From Variovorax boronicumulans (lineage in GTDB: Bacteria; Pseudomonadota; Gammaproteobacteria; Burkholderiales; Burkholderiaceae_C), in the NCBI RefSeq assembly GCF_007677875.1, contig NZ_VEDO01000021.1:1-64000 (forward strand): a DNA stretch of 64,000 nt, given 5' to 3'. The notes under the pieces are model-generated. The model was not told the DNA's origin. It saw nothing but the letters and a program-made list of their open reading frames with translations, and did not search any database. Every line of letters begins with the position of its first letter. Within the stretch, counting starts at the first letter, position 1. This document shows, piece by piece, positions 8,956-20,959 of this stretch. Made by a program: the position numbers and the translations under genes.

Positions 8956-9930
8956 TCAGCCCAGTTCGATGCGGGGGTCCACGAGGGTGTAGACGAAGTC
9001 GGTGATCAGGTTGAACAGCACGGCCATGGCCGCGGTGAACAGGAAGCAACCCATCAAGAGGTTGTAGTCGCGCTGCAGCAGCGCGTCGAACATCAGGCGG
9101 CCGATGCCGGGCCAGGCGAACACGGTCTCGGTCAGCACGGCGCCGCCGATCATGCCGCCGGCCTGGATGCCGGCCAGCGTGACCACGGGCAGCAGCGCGT
9201 TGCGCAGGATGTGCTTGCGCTGGATGCGGCCGGGGTGCACGCCCTTGGCGCGCGCGGTCTTGACGAAATCCATCTGCGCGACCTCCAGCATGGAGGCGCG
9301 CGTCATGCGGGCGTAGACCGCCATGTAGAACAGCGCCAGCGTCAGCGCGGGCAGGATCAGGTGCTTGCCGATGTCCAGCGCCTTGGCCACGCCCGTGAGC
9401 TCGGCGCCCACGGTGAAGAAGCCGAAGGCCGGCAGCAGGTCCATCTGCACGGTGAACAGCAGCACGGCCATCATCGCGAGCCAGTACAGCGGCGTGGCGT
9501 AGAACACCAGCGCGACCACGGTGATCAGGCTGTCCTGCCACTTGCCCGCGTGGCGGCTGGCCAGCGCGCCCAGCACGATGCCGAACAGCAGCGACAGGCC
9601 GAAGGCCGTGCCCGTGAGCAGCAGCGTGGCGGGCAGGCGCTCCAGGATCAGGTCGGCCACGGGCTGCTGCTGGCGGTAGGAGTAGCCCAGGTCCAGCTTC
9701 AGCACATGGCCCAGGTAATTGGCCAGCTGCGTGGGCAGCGGCTGGTCCAGCCCGAACTGCGCGCGCAGCTGGGCCACGAACTGCGGATCGGACGCACCGG
9801 CCTCGCCGGCCATGATCGACACCGGGTCGCCCGGCGCGGCGCGCACCAGCATGAAGTTGGCGGTCGCGATGACCAGCAGGGCCAACAGGCCTTGCAGGAC
9901 ACGCACGGACATGAACTGGAGTCGTTTCAT
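8956..9930 (-). CDS. Peptide-type ABC transporter permease (DppB-like)
   Basis: A 324-residue inner-membrane permease. It has an N-terminal signal-anchor (VLQGLLALLVIATANFML), the motif RAAPGDPVS, about six spans and the EAA loop FVKTARAKGVHPGRIQRKH. C-terminal LTETVFAWPGIGRL is diagnostic of the DppB/OppB family. I chose the ATG at 9930 (MKRLQF); an in-frame ATG at 9963 and an open frame to 9981 exist but add only a Pro/Arg-rich stretch. It pairs with the DppC-like gene downstream. Confidence 0.9.
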   Translation of the reverse strand: MKRLQFMSVRVLQGLLALLVIATANFMLVRAAPGDPVSIMAGEAGASDPQFVAQLRAQFGLDQPLPTQLANYLGHVLKLDLGYSYRQQQPVADLILERLPATLLLTGTAFGLSLLFGIVLGALASRHAGKWQDSLITVVALVFYATPLYWLAMMAVLLFTVQMDLLPAFGFFTVGAELTGVAKALDIGKHLILPALTLALFYMAVYARMTRASMLEVAQMDFVKTARAKGVHPGRIQRKHILRNALLPVVTLAGIQAGGMIGGAVLTETVFAWPGIGRLMFDALLQRDYNLLMGCFLFTAAMAVLFNLITDFVYTLVDPRIELG

Positions 9931-9996
9931 CGCAAGCTCGGGTTCGGGCATGCGGCGGCCCGGCCTGGCCGGCCACCGCATGCGGTGAGGGGGAGA

Positions 9997-11559
9997 TCAG
10001 GCCAGCTTGACGCGGCCCAGGCTGTCGTTCAGGCCGATGCCCGAGCTGACGATGTTCTGGATCTTGTTGCGGTACAGCGTCGGGAAGTTGATCTCGTGCA
10101 GCCAGGCCACCGGCACTTCCTCGACGAGCAGCTTCTGCACTTCCAGGTAGATCGCCTTGCGCTTGGCCGGGTCCCCTTCCTTGGCGCCGGCCGCGAACAG
10201 CTCGTCGACCTTGGCGTTGCTGTAGCCGGCCACGTTGTTGAACGGCGAGCCCTTGGCGATGTTGTCGCTGGTGTAGTTGCGGCCCACGCCCAGCGCCGGG
10301 TCACCGTACTGGTAGACGTAGGTGAAGGCCAGGTCGAAGTCCCACTCGTTGCAGCGCTGGTTCCAGCCGGCCACGTCGGTGGCGACCATCTCGATCTTGA
10401 CGCCGGCCTGGGTGAGGTTCTGGCGCACGATCTCGGCCTGGCGCTGCCAGGACTCGCCGTAGGGCAGCGGCAGCAGGCGGATGGTCTCGCCCTTGTAGCC
10501 GGACTCGGCCAGCAACTTCTTGGCCTTGGCCAGGTCGCGCGGGTACTTGGCGACGTCGTCGCTGGCGAAGGCGATGTGGCTGTTGAACGGGCCCGTGGCC
10601 GGCTTGGCGAAGCCGTACCAGGCGATCTTGGCCATGGCCTCGCGGTCGATGGCGGTCCAGATGGCCTGGCGGAACTTCACGCTGTCCATGGGCTTGGTGC
10701 GGTTGTTGATCCACAGCCAGCTGTGCGGCGCGAAGAACTCCCAGCCCTTGGTGGTGACGGCCGCGCCCGGCAGCTTGGACAGGCGGGCCACGTCGAAGTA
10801 TTCCACCGTGCCGCCCGGCGCGATGTCGACCTTGCCCGATTCGAACGCGGCGGCGCGTGCCGCGGCGTCGGGAATCACGTGGAAGTACACGCTCTCCACC
10901 GTGACGGCGCCGGCCTGGTGGTAGTTCTCGTTGGCCACCAGGTGAATGTAGGAGCCCTTGGACCACTCCTTGAACTTGAGCGGGCCGGTGCCGATGGGCG
11001 TGGCGTTGGCCGGGTTGGTCAGGAAGTCCGTGCCTTCGTAGATGTGCTTGGGCACCATGGGCATGGTGCCGTTCTCGAAGATGCCCAGGAAGGGGCCGAA
11101 CGGCTGCTTGAGCTTGAACTCCACCGTCAGCGGGTCCAGCGCCTTGATCGACTCCACATGGGCCAGGCTGGCGCGAAAGCGCGCATGCGTCTTGCGCAGG
11201 AACACGTCGCAGGAGAACACGACGTCGTCGGCCGTGAAGGGCTTGCCGTCGTGCCATTTCACGTTCGGCTTGAGCTTGAAGACGTAGGTCTTGCTGTCCG
11301 GGCTCACGGTCCAGGAGGTCGCCAGCTGCGGCTGGGGCGCGAGCTTCTCGTCGTAGCGCAGCAGGCCTTCGTAGATGTTGCCCGCGATCAGCTGCGTCGG
11401 GCCGTTCTGCACGATGCCCATCATCAGGCCCGGCGGCTCGGGCTGGACCAGCACGTTGACGACGCCCTTCCTGGCCTGGGCCAGGCTGTGCAATGGCACC
11501 CCGGCGATGGACAGGCCGAGGGCGGCGGGGGCGGCTTGGAGCAGGTGGCGGCGTTTCAT
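9997..11559 (-). CDS. ABC transporter substrate-binding protein, family 5 (DppA/OppA-like)
   Basis: A 520-residue periplasmic solute-binding protein. The N terminus MKRRHLLQAAPAALGLS with a cleavage-like AQA near residue 29 looks like a Tat-type signal. The family 5 core includes NIYEGLLRYDEK, ATSWTVSPDSKTYVFKLKP, VKWHDGKPFTADDVVFS and the lobe sequence IGTGPLKFKEW. In the family it captures peptides, opines, glutathione or other amide compounds. It starts 49 nt after the aldolase gene and is probably the most expressed gene of the operon. Ligand specificity decides the pathway and cannot be read here. Confidence 0.92.
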   Translation of the reverse strand: MKRRHLLQAAPAALGLSIAGVPLHSLAQARKGVVNVLVQPEPPGLMMGIVQNGPTQLIAGNIYEGLLRYDEKLAPQPQLATSWTVSPDSKTYVFKLKPNVKWHDGKPFTADDVVFSCDVFLRKTHARFRASLAHVESIKALDPLTVEFKLKQPFGPFLGIFENGTMPMVPKHIYEGTDFLTNPANATPIGTGPLKFKEWSKGSYIHLVANENYHQAGAVTVESVYFHVIPDAAARAAAFESGKVDIAPGGTVEYFDVARLSKLPGAAVTTKGWEFFAPHSWLWINNRTKPMDSVKFRQAIWTAIDREAMAKIAWYGFAKPATGPFNSHIAFASDDVAKYPRDLAKAKKLLAESGYKGETIRLLPLPYGESWQRQAEIVRQNLTQAGVKIEMVATDVAGWNQRCNEWDFDLAFTYVYQYGDPALGVGRNYTSDNIAKGSPFNNVAGYSNAKVDELFAAGAKEGDPAKRKAIYLEVQKLLVEEVPVAWLHEINFPTLYRNKIQNIVSSGIGLNDSLGRVKLA

Positions 11560-11608
11560 CGGTGCGGACCTTTCTGGAGGGTGGGGCAAGGGCTGGGAAG
11601 GCGGTGGA

Positions 11609-12457
11609 TCAGGCGCGGTAGGAGGCGGTGGACGCCGGCTCCAGGCGTTGCAGCAGCGCGCGCCATTCACGGGCGTAGGGGTCGGTGGGCTGCGCGGCCA
11701 GGCGGTTGGTGTCGCCGCTCTCGTACTGGCGTGCGGTCAGCTCGCAGACCTCTTCGGGCACGGGATGGATAGCCTGGCCCGTGCTCTGGATGGCGACCTG
11801 CACGCGGCAGGCGCGCTCCAGGTTGTGCATGAGGATGAAGGCCTCGGAGATGGTGCGCCCCAGCGTGATCAGGCCGTGGTTGCGCAGGATCATGGCGCGC
11901 GACGTGGGGCCCAGGTCGGCCACCAGGCGCTCGCGCTCGGCGTGGTTCAGCGCGATGCCTTCGAAGGCGTGGTAGGTCACGCGCTTGTGGAATTGCAGCG
12001 CCCACTGGTTGCAGGGCTGCAGGCCGCCGGCGAGCGACGACACGGCCACGCCGGCCACCGTGTGGGTGTGCAGCACGCAGGCGGCGTCGTGACGGGCCGC
12101 GTGCACGGCGCTGTGGATCGTGAAGCCCGCCGGGTTCACATCCCACTCGCTGGGCTCGACGATATTTCCTTCCAGATCGATCTTCACGAGCGAGGAGGCC
12201 GTGATGTCGCGGAACAGCATGCCGAAGGGGTTGATCAGGAACTGGTCCTCGGTGCCGGGCACGCGCGCCGAGATGTGGGTGTAGATGCTGTCGTCCATGC
12301 CATACAGGGCGACGAGCCGGTAGGCGGCCGCCAGGTCTTCGCGCACCTGGCGTTCTGCCGGCGACATGGCGGGGCGGCTGACGGTGCACGGGGCGGGTTG
12401 GGCCGGGGCGATGCGTTCTGCTGTTTCCACGGGATGTCCTGAAGTGTTGGCTGTCAT
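11609..12457 (-). CDS. Class II aldolase/adducin family protein
   Basis: A 282-residue protein of the zinc-dependent class II aldolase/adducin fold. It shows THISARVPG, INPFGMLFRDITASSLVKID, HTHTVAGVAV (two metal-binding His) and ILRNHGLITLG (third metal His), giving the full metal site. It is the first gene of the operon. The start is uncertain: the ATG at 12457 lies inside the palindrome 12452-12473 and has no good ribosome site, while ATG 12367 (MSPAERQ) matches where relatives usually begin and would leave the palindrome 85 nt upstream. The reaction may be aldol cleavage or a related decarboxylation; the substrate is unknown. Confidence 0.87.
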   Translation of the reverse strand: MTANTSGHPVETAERIAPAQPAPCTVSRPAMSPAERQVREDLAAAYRLVALYGMDDSIYTHISARVPGTEDQFLINPFGMLFRDITASSLVKIDLEGNIVEPSEWDVNPAGFTIHSAVHAARHDAACVLHTHTVAGVAVSSLAGGLQPCNQWALQFHKRVTYHAFEGIALNHAERERLVADLGPTSRAMILRNHGLITLGRTISEAFILMHNLERACRVQVAIQSTGQAIHPVPEEVCELTARQYESGDTNRLAAQPTDPYAREWRALLQRLEPASTASYRA

Positions 12458-12473
12458 CTGTCGACAGCTGACA
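12452..12473. promoter_or_regulatory. 22-bp palindrome at operon head (candidate GntR operator)
   Basis: Ten of eleven base pairs of this 22-bp stretch are self-complementary. The core is CTGTCGACAG (12458-12467) and the outer arms are TGTCA and TGACA. It overlaps the upstream start codon of the aldolase gene, the first gene of the minus-strand operon that ends with a GntR regulator. FCD-GntR proteins bind such short palindromes as dimers. I infer an autogenous operator; binding is not shown. Confidence 0.55.
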
Positions 12474-12653
12474 TCATGCAGATCCCGTGCCAGCCGAAAC
12501 ATCGGCAAAAACCCGGCGTTCGGGCTTCCAGCGTGCATCGAAGGCCGCCAATGCACCAGGCGAGTGCACTGCGCGCACGCCAGCCGTGCGGATCGGGCGG
12601 TTCGGCAGTTGGCGGACAATCCGGCCCCCGATCCGCACAGAGAGCCCGCACGC

Positions 12654-13595
12654 ATGTCCATCCAATGGTTTCCCGGTCACATGCACGCGACGCGCAAGGC
12701 CATCGCCGAGCGCCTGCCCGAGATCGACGTGGTGATCGAGTTGCTGGACGCGCGCCTGCCGGGCTCCAGCGCCAATCCGCTGATCGCCGAGCTGACCCAG
12801 AGCAAGCCCGCGCTCAAGCTGCTGACCAAGCAGGACCTGGCCGACCCGGAGCAGACGGCCCGCTGGCTGGCCCACTACCAGGCGCTGGTCGGCACCAATG
12901 CCATCGCGCTGGATGCGGGCATGGCGGCACCGATCCGCGCGCTGGCACCGGCCTGCCGGGCGCTGGCGCCCAACCGTGGCGGCATGGCCAAGCCCATGCG
13001 CGTGCTGGTCTGCGGCATTCCCAACGTGGGCAAGTCCACCCTGATCAACAGCCTGCGCGGGCAGCGCAAGGCCAAGACCGGCGACGAGGCCGGCATCACC
13101 AAGACCGAGCAGCGCATCGTGCTGGAGGACGACTTCTACCTGTACGACACGCCCGGCATGCTGTGGCCGCGCATCGCCGTGGCGCAGAGCGGCGAGTTGC
13201 TGGCCGCCAGCGGCGCCGTCGGCCGCAACGCCTATGACGATGTCGAGGTGGCATTGGCGCTGCTCACGCAGATGCAGGGCCGCTATCCGGAGCGGCTGCG
13301 CGAGCGCTACAAGCTCAAGGACATGGAAGGCCTCAACGACGAGGCCGTGCTGGCCGAGATCGGTCGCCGGCGCGCACCGCTGCTGCCGGGCGGCCGGCCC
13401 GACCTGCAGAAGGCGGCCGAGATCGCGATCCACGACTTCCGCAGCGGCGCCTGGGGCCGCGTGACGCTGGAGACGCTGGAGGAGTTCGCGGCCTGGCGTG
13501 CCCAGGCCGATCTGGCCGATGCGGCGCGGGCGGCCAGGCAGGCGGCGCGCAGGCCACAGCGGCAACCGCAGCGCGGCGGCGGCCAGGCGCCCTGA
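12654..13595 (+). CDS. ylqF: Ribosome biogenesis GTPase YlqF/RbgA family
   Basis: A 313-residue circularly permuted GTPase that assists maturation of the large ribosomal subunit. The G motifs appear in permuted order: G4 TKQDLAD (about 58-64), then G1 GIPNVGKSTLIN (about 121-132), then G3 DTPGM. The N terminus WFPGHMHATRK is the hallmark of the family. The ATG at 12654 gives the usual N terminus; the longer frame begins within the upstream gene's antisense. The C-terminal 30 residues are Arg/Ala/Gln-rich and variable. It ends 6 nt before the convergent Mrr-like gene. Confidence 0.92.
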   Translation: MSIQWFPGHMHATRKAIAERLPEIDVVIELLDARLPGSSANPLIAELTQSKPALKLLTKQDLADPEQTARWLAHYQALVGTNAIALDAGMAAPIRALAPACRALAPNRGGMAKPMRVLVCGIPNVGKSTLINSLRGQRKAKTGDEAGITKTEQRIVLEDDFYLYDTPGMLWPRIAVAQSGELLAASGAVGRNAYDDVEVALALLTQMQGRYPERLRERYKLKDMEGLNDEAVLAEIGRRRAPLLPGGRPDLQKAAEIAIHDFRSGAWGRVTLETLEEFAAWRAQADLADAARAARQAARRPQRQPQRGGGQAP

Positions 13596-13601
13596 ATCGG
13601 G

Positions 13602-14168
13602 CTAGGACGCCCGCAGCAACACCGCCAGATCCGGGCCCTGCAGCACGCGGATCGGCGCCTGCTTGGCGAAGGCACCGGCGTTCTCGCTGAGTTCGCCAAG
13701 CGCCAGGAACACGGCCGCATCGGCGTCCCTCGCGCGGCGCGCGGCGTCCAGCTCGCGCAATGGCTCCACGCCCTGGCGCGCCGCCTTCCAGCGCTTGGCG
13801 CTGACCAGCGTGGTGCGGCCGCCTTTTTCGAGCACAAAGTCGGCGCCGCCCGTCGTCTTCTTGACCTCGTAGCCGGCCTGGCGGTAGGCCGATTCCAGTG
13901 CGGCGGCGAATTCGTTCCACGACATGCCCGCGGCGCGCGCCAGCTGGGCCTCGACCATGCCCGCACTGGGCGCACCCCACTGCCGCTTCAGCGCGATGGC
14001 GCCGATGATGGCGAAAGGCACCCCGCCCAGCGCACCGGCCAGCGCGTACTCCCGCGGCAGCAGCGCGGCGCTGACCAGCACGAAGGCGCAAGCGATCGCC
14101 AGGCTGATCCACCAGCGCGAGCGCAGCAGGATCGCGAACAGCGAGTTTTCAGCCATCTTCAGTTTCAT
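13602..14168 (-). CDS. Membrane-anchored Mrr-like restriction-endonuclease-fold protein
   Basis: A 188-residue protein with two predicted membrane helices (about residues 16-36 and 42-60) followed by a cytosolic domain resembling the Mrr_cat PD-(D/E)xK fold. The motif is GYEVKKTTGGADFVLEKG followed by TTLVSAKRW: Asp110 and Lys125 occupy the catalytic D...xxK positions, but SAK replaces the usual ExK/QxK. Solitary proteins of this kind are common in Comamonadaceae and have no assigned role; no methylase or specificity subunit is nearby. Nuclease activity is therefore only a possibility. Confidence 0.75.
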   Translation of the reverse strand: MKLKMAENSLFAILLRSRWWISLAIACAFVLVSAALLPREYALAGALGGVPFAIIGAIALKRQWGAPSAGMVEAQLARAAGMSWNEFAAALESAYRQAGYEVKKTTGGADFVLEKGGRTTLVSAKRWKAARQGVEPLRELDAARRARDADAAVFLALGELSENAGAFAKQAPIRVLQGPDLAVLLRAS

Positions 14169-14509
14169 GCGGGAGCGCCTCGGCGGTGTCGGTGGGGTGG
14201 TTGGAAAAACCCGGGTTTGTAGCACGTGTCGTGGGCGGCCGGCCGCCGTCCCGGCGGGCGCGTGGGCGGCCGGATCGGCCCGTGGGCAGGCGCCCAACCG
14301 CCACAGTGTCGCCACAATGCAGGTGCTGCTTGTCCAGAGAATCGAGCAGCTTGGGGCGCTGGCCGATGCGCTGCAGTAACAAGACCGCACAAGATGGAGC
14401 CGAGGATGCGCAGGAAGAACTTGGGGGATGTCGACAGGCCGTGCACCCGCGCCACGGCGTCGGTCGCGGCCAGGGCGCCGGGCGCCGGGCGCGGCCCGGA
14501 GGCGGCGCG
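14169..14509. other. Intergenic region, divergent Mrr-like/HD-GYP genes
   Basis: About 340 nt between two divergent genes with no convincing reading frame, RNA gene or terminator. Upstream of the HD-GYP gene there is GGAGG at 14498-14502, its ribosome site. It presumably holds two promoters, but I cannot assign boxes with confidence. Confidence 0.4.
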
Positions 14510-15763
14510 ATGCTGAAGAAGATTCCTGCCGCGCAGCTGCGGCTGGGCATGTACGTGCAGGAGTTCTGCGGTTCCTGGATGGACCACCCGTTCTGGCGTG
14601 CCAAGTTCCTGGTCGGCACGGAAGCGCAGCTGTCGAAGGTGCGCGCCAGCGGCGTCCAGGAGCTGTGGATCGACACCGACAAGGGCCTGGACATCGAGAC
14701 CGGCATCCCCGAAGCGGAGGTCAAGGTGATGGTGGAGCAGGAGTTGGAGCGCTTCGCGACCATGCCGGCCCCTTTGCTGCCCATGCTGCAGGAGTCCGAC
14801 GACGACGTGGGGCAGGCGATGGCGCTCATCCACCGCTCGTTGCCCCGCATCACGACCATGTTCGCCGATGCGCGGCTGGGCAAGGCGCTCGACCTGCCCG
14901 GCTGCGAAAGCATGGTCGACGAGATCTGCGAATCGGTGCTGGCCAAGCCGCACGCCCTCATCAGCGTGGCGCGGCTCAAACGCCATGACGAATACACGTA
15001 CATGCACTCGGTGGCGGTGTGCGCGCTCATGATTGGCCTGGGGCGTCAGCTCGGCCTCAATGACCGGCTGCTGCGCAAGGTCGGCCTGGCGGGCATGCTG
15101 CACGACGTGGGCAAGGCCGCCATGCCCCTGGACATCCTGAACCGTCCCGGCAAGCTGTCGGACGCCGAGTTCCGCATCATGCGCAGCCATCCGGCGCGCG
15201 GCCACGCGCTGCTCACCGAAGGCGGTGGCGCCGGGCCGGTGGTGCTCGATGTGTGTCTGCACCACCATGAGAAGGTCGATGGCACGGGCTACCCCCATGG
15301 CCTGGCCGGCGACCAGATCAGCACCGTCGCCAAGATGGGCGCCATCTGCGATGTGTACGACGCCATCACCTCCGACCGGCCCTACAAGCGCGGCTGGAGC
15401 CCGGCGGAGTCGCTGCGCCAGATGGTGCAGTGGAAGGGCCACTTCGACCCCAAGGTGTTCCAGGCCTTCGTGCGCACGGTGGGCATCTACCCCATCGGCT
15501 CCCTGGTTCGTCTGCGCTCGGGAAGGCTCGCCGTGGTCATGGAGCAGAACCCGGCCAACCTGCTGGCCCCGCGCGTCAAGGCCTTCTTCAACCTGGACAC
15601 CAACGTGCGGGTGTATCCGCGCGAGGTCGATCTGGCCGATGCCGCCCTGGGCGACGCCATCGAACGCTACGAATCCCCATCCGACTGGCGTTTCAAGGAC
15701 CTCGACGAACTCTGCGGCCTGCAGCGGCCCCGCGCGGGCGAGGGCCACGGCGCAAGGCCGTGA
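14510..15763 (+). CDS. HD-GYP domain cyclic-di-GMP phosphodiesterase with DUF3391
   Basis: A 417-residue protein. An N-terminal DUF3391 domain (about 1-130, beginning KKIPAAQLRLGMYVQEF) is followed by an HD-GYP domain (about 150-345). Catalytic motifs are complete: HDVGK with His198-Asp199, HHHEKVDGTGYPHGL with the GYP at 260-262, and CDVYDAITSDRPYK. Proteins of this layout hydrolyse c-di-GMP to GMP and promote motility over biofilm. The ATG at 14510 has GGAGG upstream; the longer open frame is not coding. It is directly followed by a hybrid histidine kinase, suggesting a joint role in surface behaviour. Confidence 0.92.
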   Translation: MLKKIPAAQLRLGMYVQEFCGSWMDHPFWRAKFLVGTEAQLSKVRASGVQELWIDTDKGLDIETGIPEAEVKVMVEQELERFATMPAPLLPMLQESDDDVGQAMALIHRSLPRITTMFADARLGKALDLPGCESMVDEICESVLAKPHALISVARLKRHDEYTYMHSVAVCALMIGLGRQLGLNDRLLRKVGLAGMLHDVGKAAMPLDILNRPGKLSDAEFRIMRSHPARGHALLTEGGGAGPVVLDVCLHHHEKVDGTGYPHGLAGDQISTVAKMGAICDVYDAITSDRPYKRGWSPAESLRQMVQWKGHFDPKVFQAFVRTVGIYPIGSLVRLRSGRLAVVMEQNPANLLAPRVKAFFNLDTNVRVYPREVDLADAALGDAIERYESPSDWRFKDLDELCGLQRPRAGEGHGARP

Positions 15764-15787
15764 AGGCGTCGGGCGTGCGGCAGGCCA

Positions 15788-15809
15788 GTGCCAACACACT
15801 TGTGCCACA
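15788..15809. promoter_or_regulatory. Weak match to the paired dyad motif, upstream of hybrid kinase 1
   Basis: On the minus strand this reads TGTGGCAC AAG TGTGTTGG, resembling the TGTGACGC AAC TGTGACGC half-element found at 26423-26440. About 13 of 19 positions agree. It lies some 58 nt upstream of the kinase ATG. The full two-arm layout is absent, so this is a tentative site only. Confidence 0.25.
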
Positions 15810-15866
15810 TTTGCAGGGCCGCCCTGGTGCCCAATGGCCCCACCCGTCGTTGAAGGCACCGCGCGC

Positions 15867-19781
<3,915 letters not shown>

Positions 19782-20465
19782 TCAGCCGTCCACTCGCTCG
19801 AAGCGGTAGCCGAAGCCGTAGACCGAGACCATCTTCCAGCCGTACGTGCCGTCCAGCTTGAGCTTGCGGCGCAGCCGGCTCACGTGGGTGTCCACGGTGC
19901 GTGCGTCGACCTCGGTGGACACGCCCCAGACCTTGTCGAGCAGGAAGTCGCGCGAGAGCAGCTTGCCCATGTTCTGGAACAGGCACACCGCCAGGTCGAA
20001 CTCCTTCTGGGTGAGCTCCATGGGCTGGCCGGCCATGGCCAGGCGCTGGCGCGTGATGTCGATCTCGTACTCGCCCGCGCGGAGCACCGGCAACTGGCCG
20101 GGTCGCGCCCGGCGCGAGGCTGCCGTGATGCGCGCCAGCAGCTCCAGCGGCTTGGCCGGTTTGACGATGTAGTCGTCGGCACCGGCTTCCAGGGCCGCCA
20201 CGGTCACGGGCTCTTCCTCGCGCGCCGTGATGATGATGCACGGCAGCTGCCAGCCCACGGTCTTGCGCACCCAATGCAGCACCTCGCCACCGTTGCCGTC
20301 GGGCAGCATCCAGTCGATCAAGGCCAGGTCGAAGGTGCCGGCCTGCACGCCGGCCTGGAAGGCGGCAGCCGTCTCGAAGCCCTTGCAGGTGTGGCGGCCC
20401 TGTTGCACCAGCAGCGTGAGCAGCTCGCGCTGCACGGGATCGTCCTCCAGGATGGCGATGTGCAT
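19782..20465 (-). CDS. OmpR family response regulator
   Basis: A 227-residue protein. The N-terminal receiver (1-120) has the acidic pair LEDD, phospho-acceptor Asp in LALIDWMLPD (about residue 54), ITARE and the conserved Lys in DDYIVKPAKP. The C-terminal winged helix (about 130-225) shows LTQKEFDLAVCLFQN and VDTHVSRLRRKL, typical of OmpR/PhoB DNA-binding domains that recognise direct repeats about 11 bp apart. It lies tail-to-tail with hybrid kinase 1 with no gap and is the likely output of that kinase. The direct-repeat elements at 26387-26440 and 30547-30600 are plausible targets, an inference from motif type only. Confidence 0.92.
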   Translation of the reverse strand: MHIAILEDDPVQRELLTLLVQQGRHTCKGFETAAAFQAGVQAGTFDLALIDWMLPDGNGGEVLHWVRKTVGWQLPCIIITAREEEPVTVAALEAGADDYIVKPAKPLELLARITAASRRARPGQLPVLRAGEYEIDITRQRLAMAGQPMELTQKEFDLAVCLFQNMGKLLSRDFLLDKVWGVSTEVDARTVDTHVSRLRRKLKLDGTYGWKMVSVYGFGYRFERVDG

Positions 20466-20566
20466 TTCTTCTCCTTCTGAAACCTCGCAATGGTGGCGCG
20501 GGCGGCGGGGGGCGGGGCGCGATCACAATCGCGGCCCATCCGCCCACCCCGAGGAGACTGTCCGCG

Positions 20567-20956
20567 ATGCAAACCCACCACCTGAGTCTGGCCTATTGGT
20601 GCCTGCTGGCCGCCGCCGCGTTGCCGTATCTGACCGCCTGGATTGCCAAGGCTGGCGCCTTCGGCCGGGCCGACAACAGCGCGCCGCGTGAATGGGCGCA
20701 ACGCCAGCGCGGCTGGCGCGCCAGGGCGCTGGCGGCGCAGCACAACGGCTTCGAAGGCCTGCCGCTGTTCATGGCCGGTGTGCTGGCGGCCCACCAGTTC
20801 GGCGCGGCCCAGGCGCGCATCGACGCGCTGGCCCTGGCGTATGTGCTGCTGCGCGTGGTGTACGTGTCGCTCTACGTGCGCGACCGAAGTACCTTGCGCA
20901 GCCTGGTCTGGGTCGGCGGCCTGGTGGCCAGCGTGGCGCTGTTCTTCGTGCGCTGA
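20567..20956 (+). CDS. MAPEG family membrane protein
   Basis: A 129-residue membrane protein with about four hydrophobic segments, starting with an LAYWCLLAAAALPYL helix. It has the MAPEG-type motif AAQHNGFEGLPLFMAGVL (about 55-72), where the family places glutathione or lipid-contacting residues, and RVVYVSLYVRD. MAPEG proteins include microsomal glutathione S-transferases; small bacterial members are mostly uncharacterised. It is divergent from the response regulator and ends 3 nt before the convergent pilus tip gene. Confidence 0.85.
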   Translation: MQTHHLSLAYWCLLAAAALPYLTAWIAKAGAFGRADNSAPREWAQRQRGWRARALAAQHNGFEGLPLFMAGVLAAHQFGAAQARIDALALAYVLLRVVYVSLYVRDRSTLRSLVWVGGLVASVALFFVR

Positions 20957-20959
20957 CAT

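Noticed and set aside
9211-11772. Long plus-strand frame opposite the ABC importer genes
   Set aside because: His/Gly/Leu-rich antisense shadow of the well-supported importer genes.
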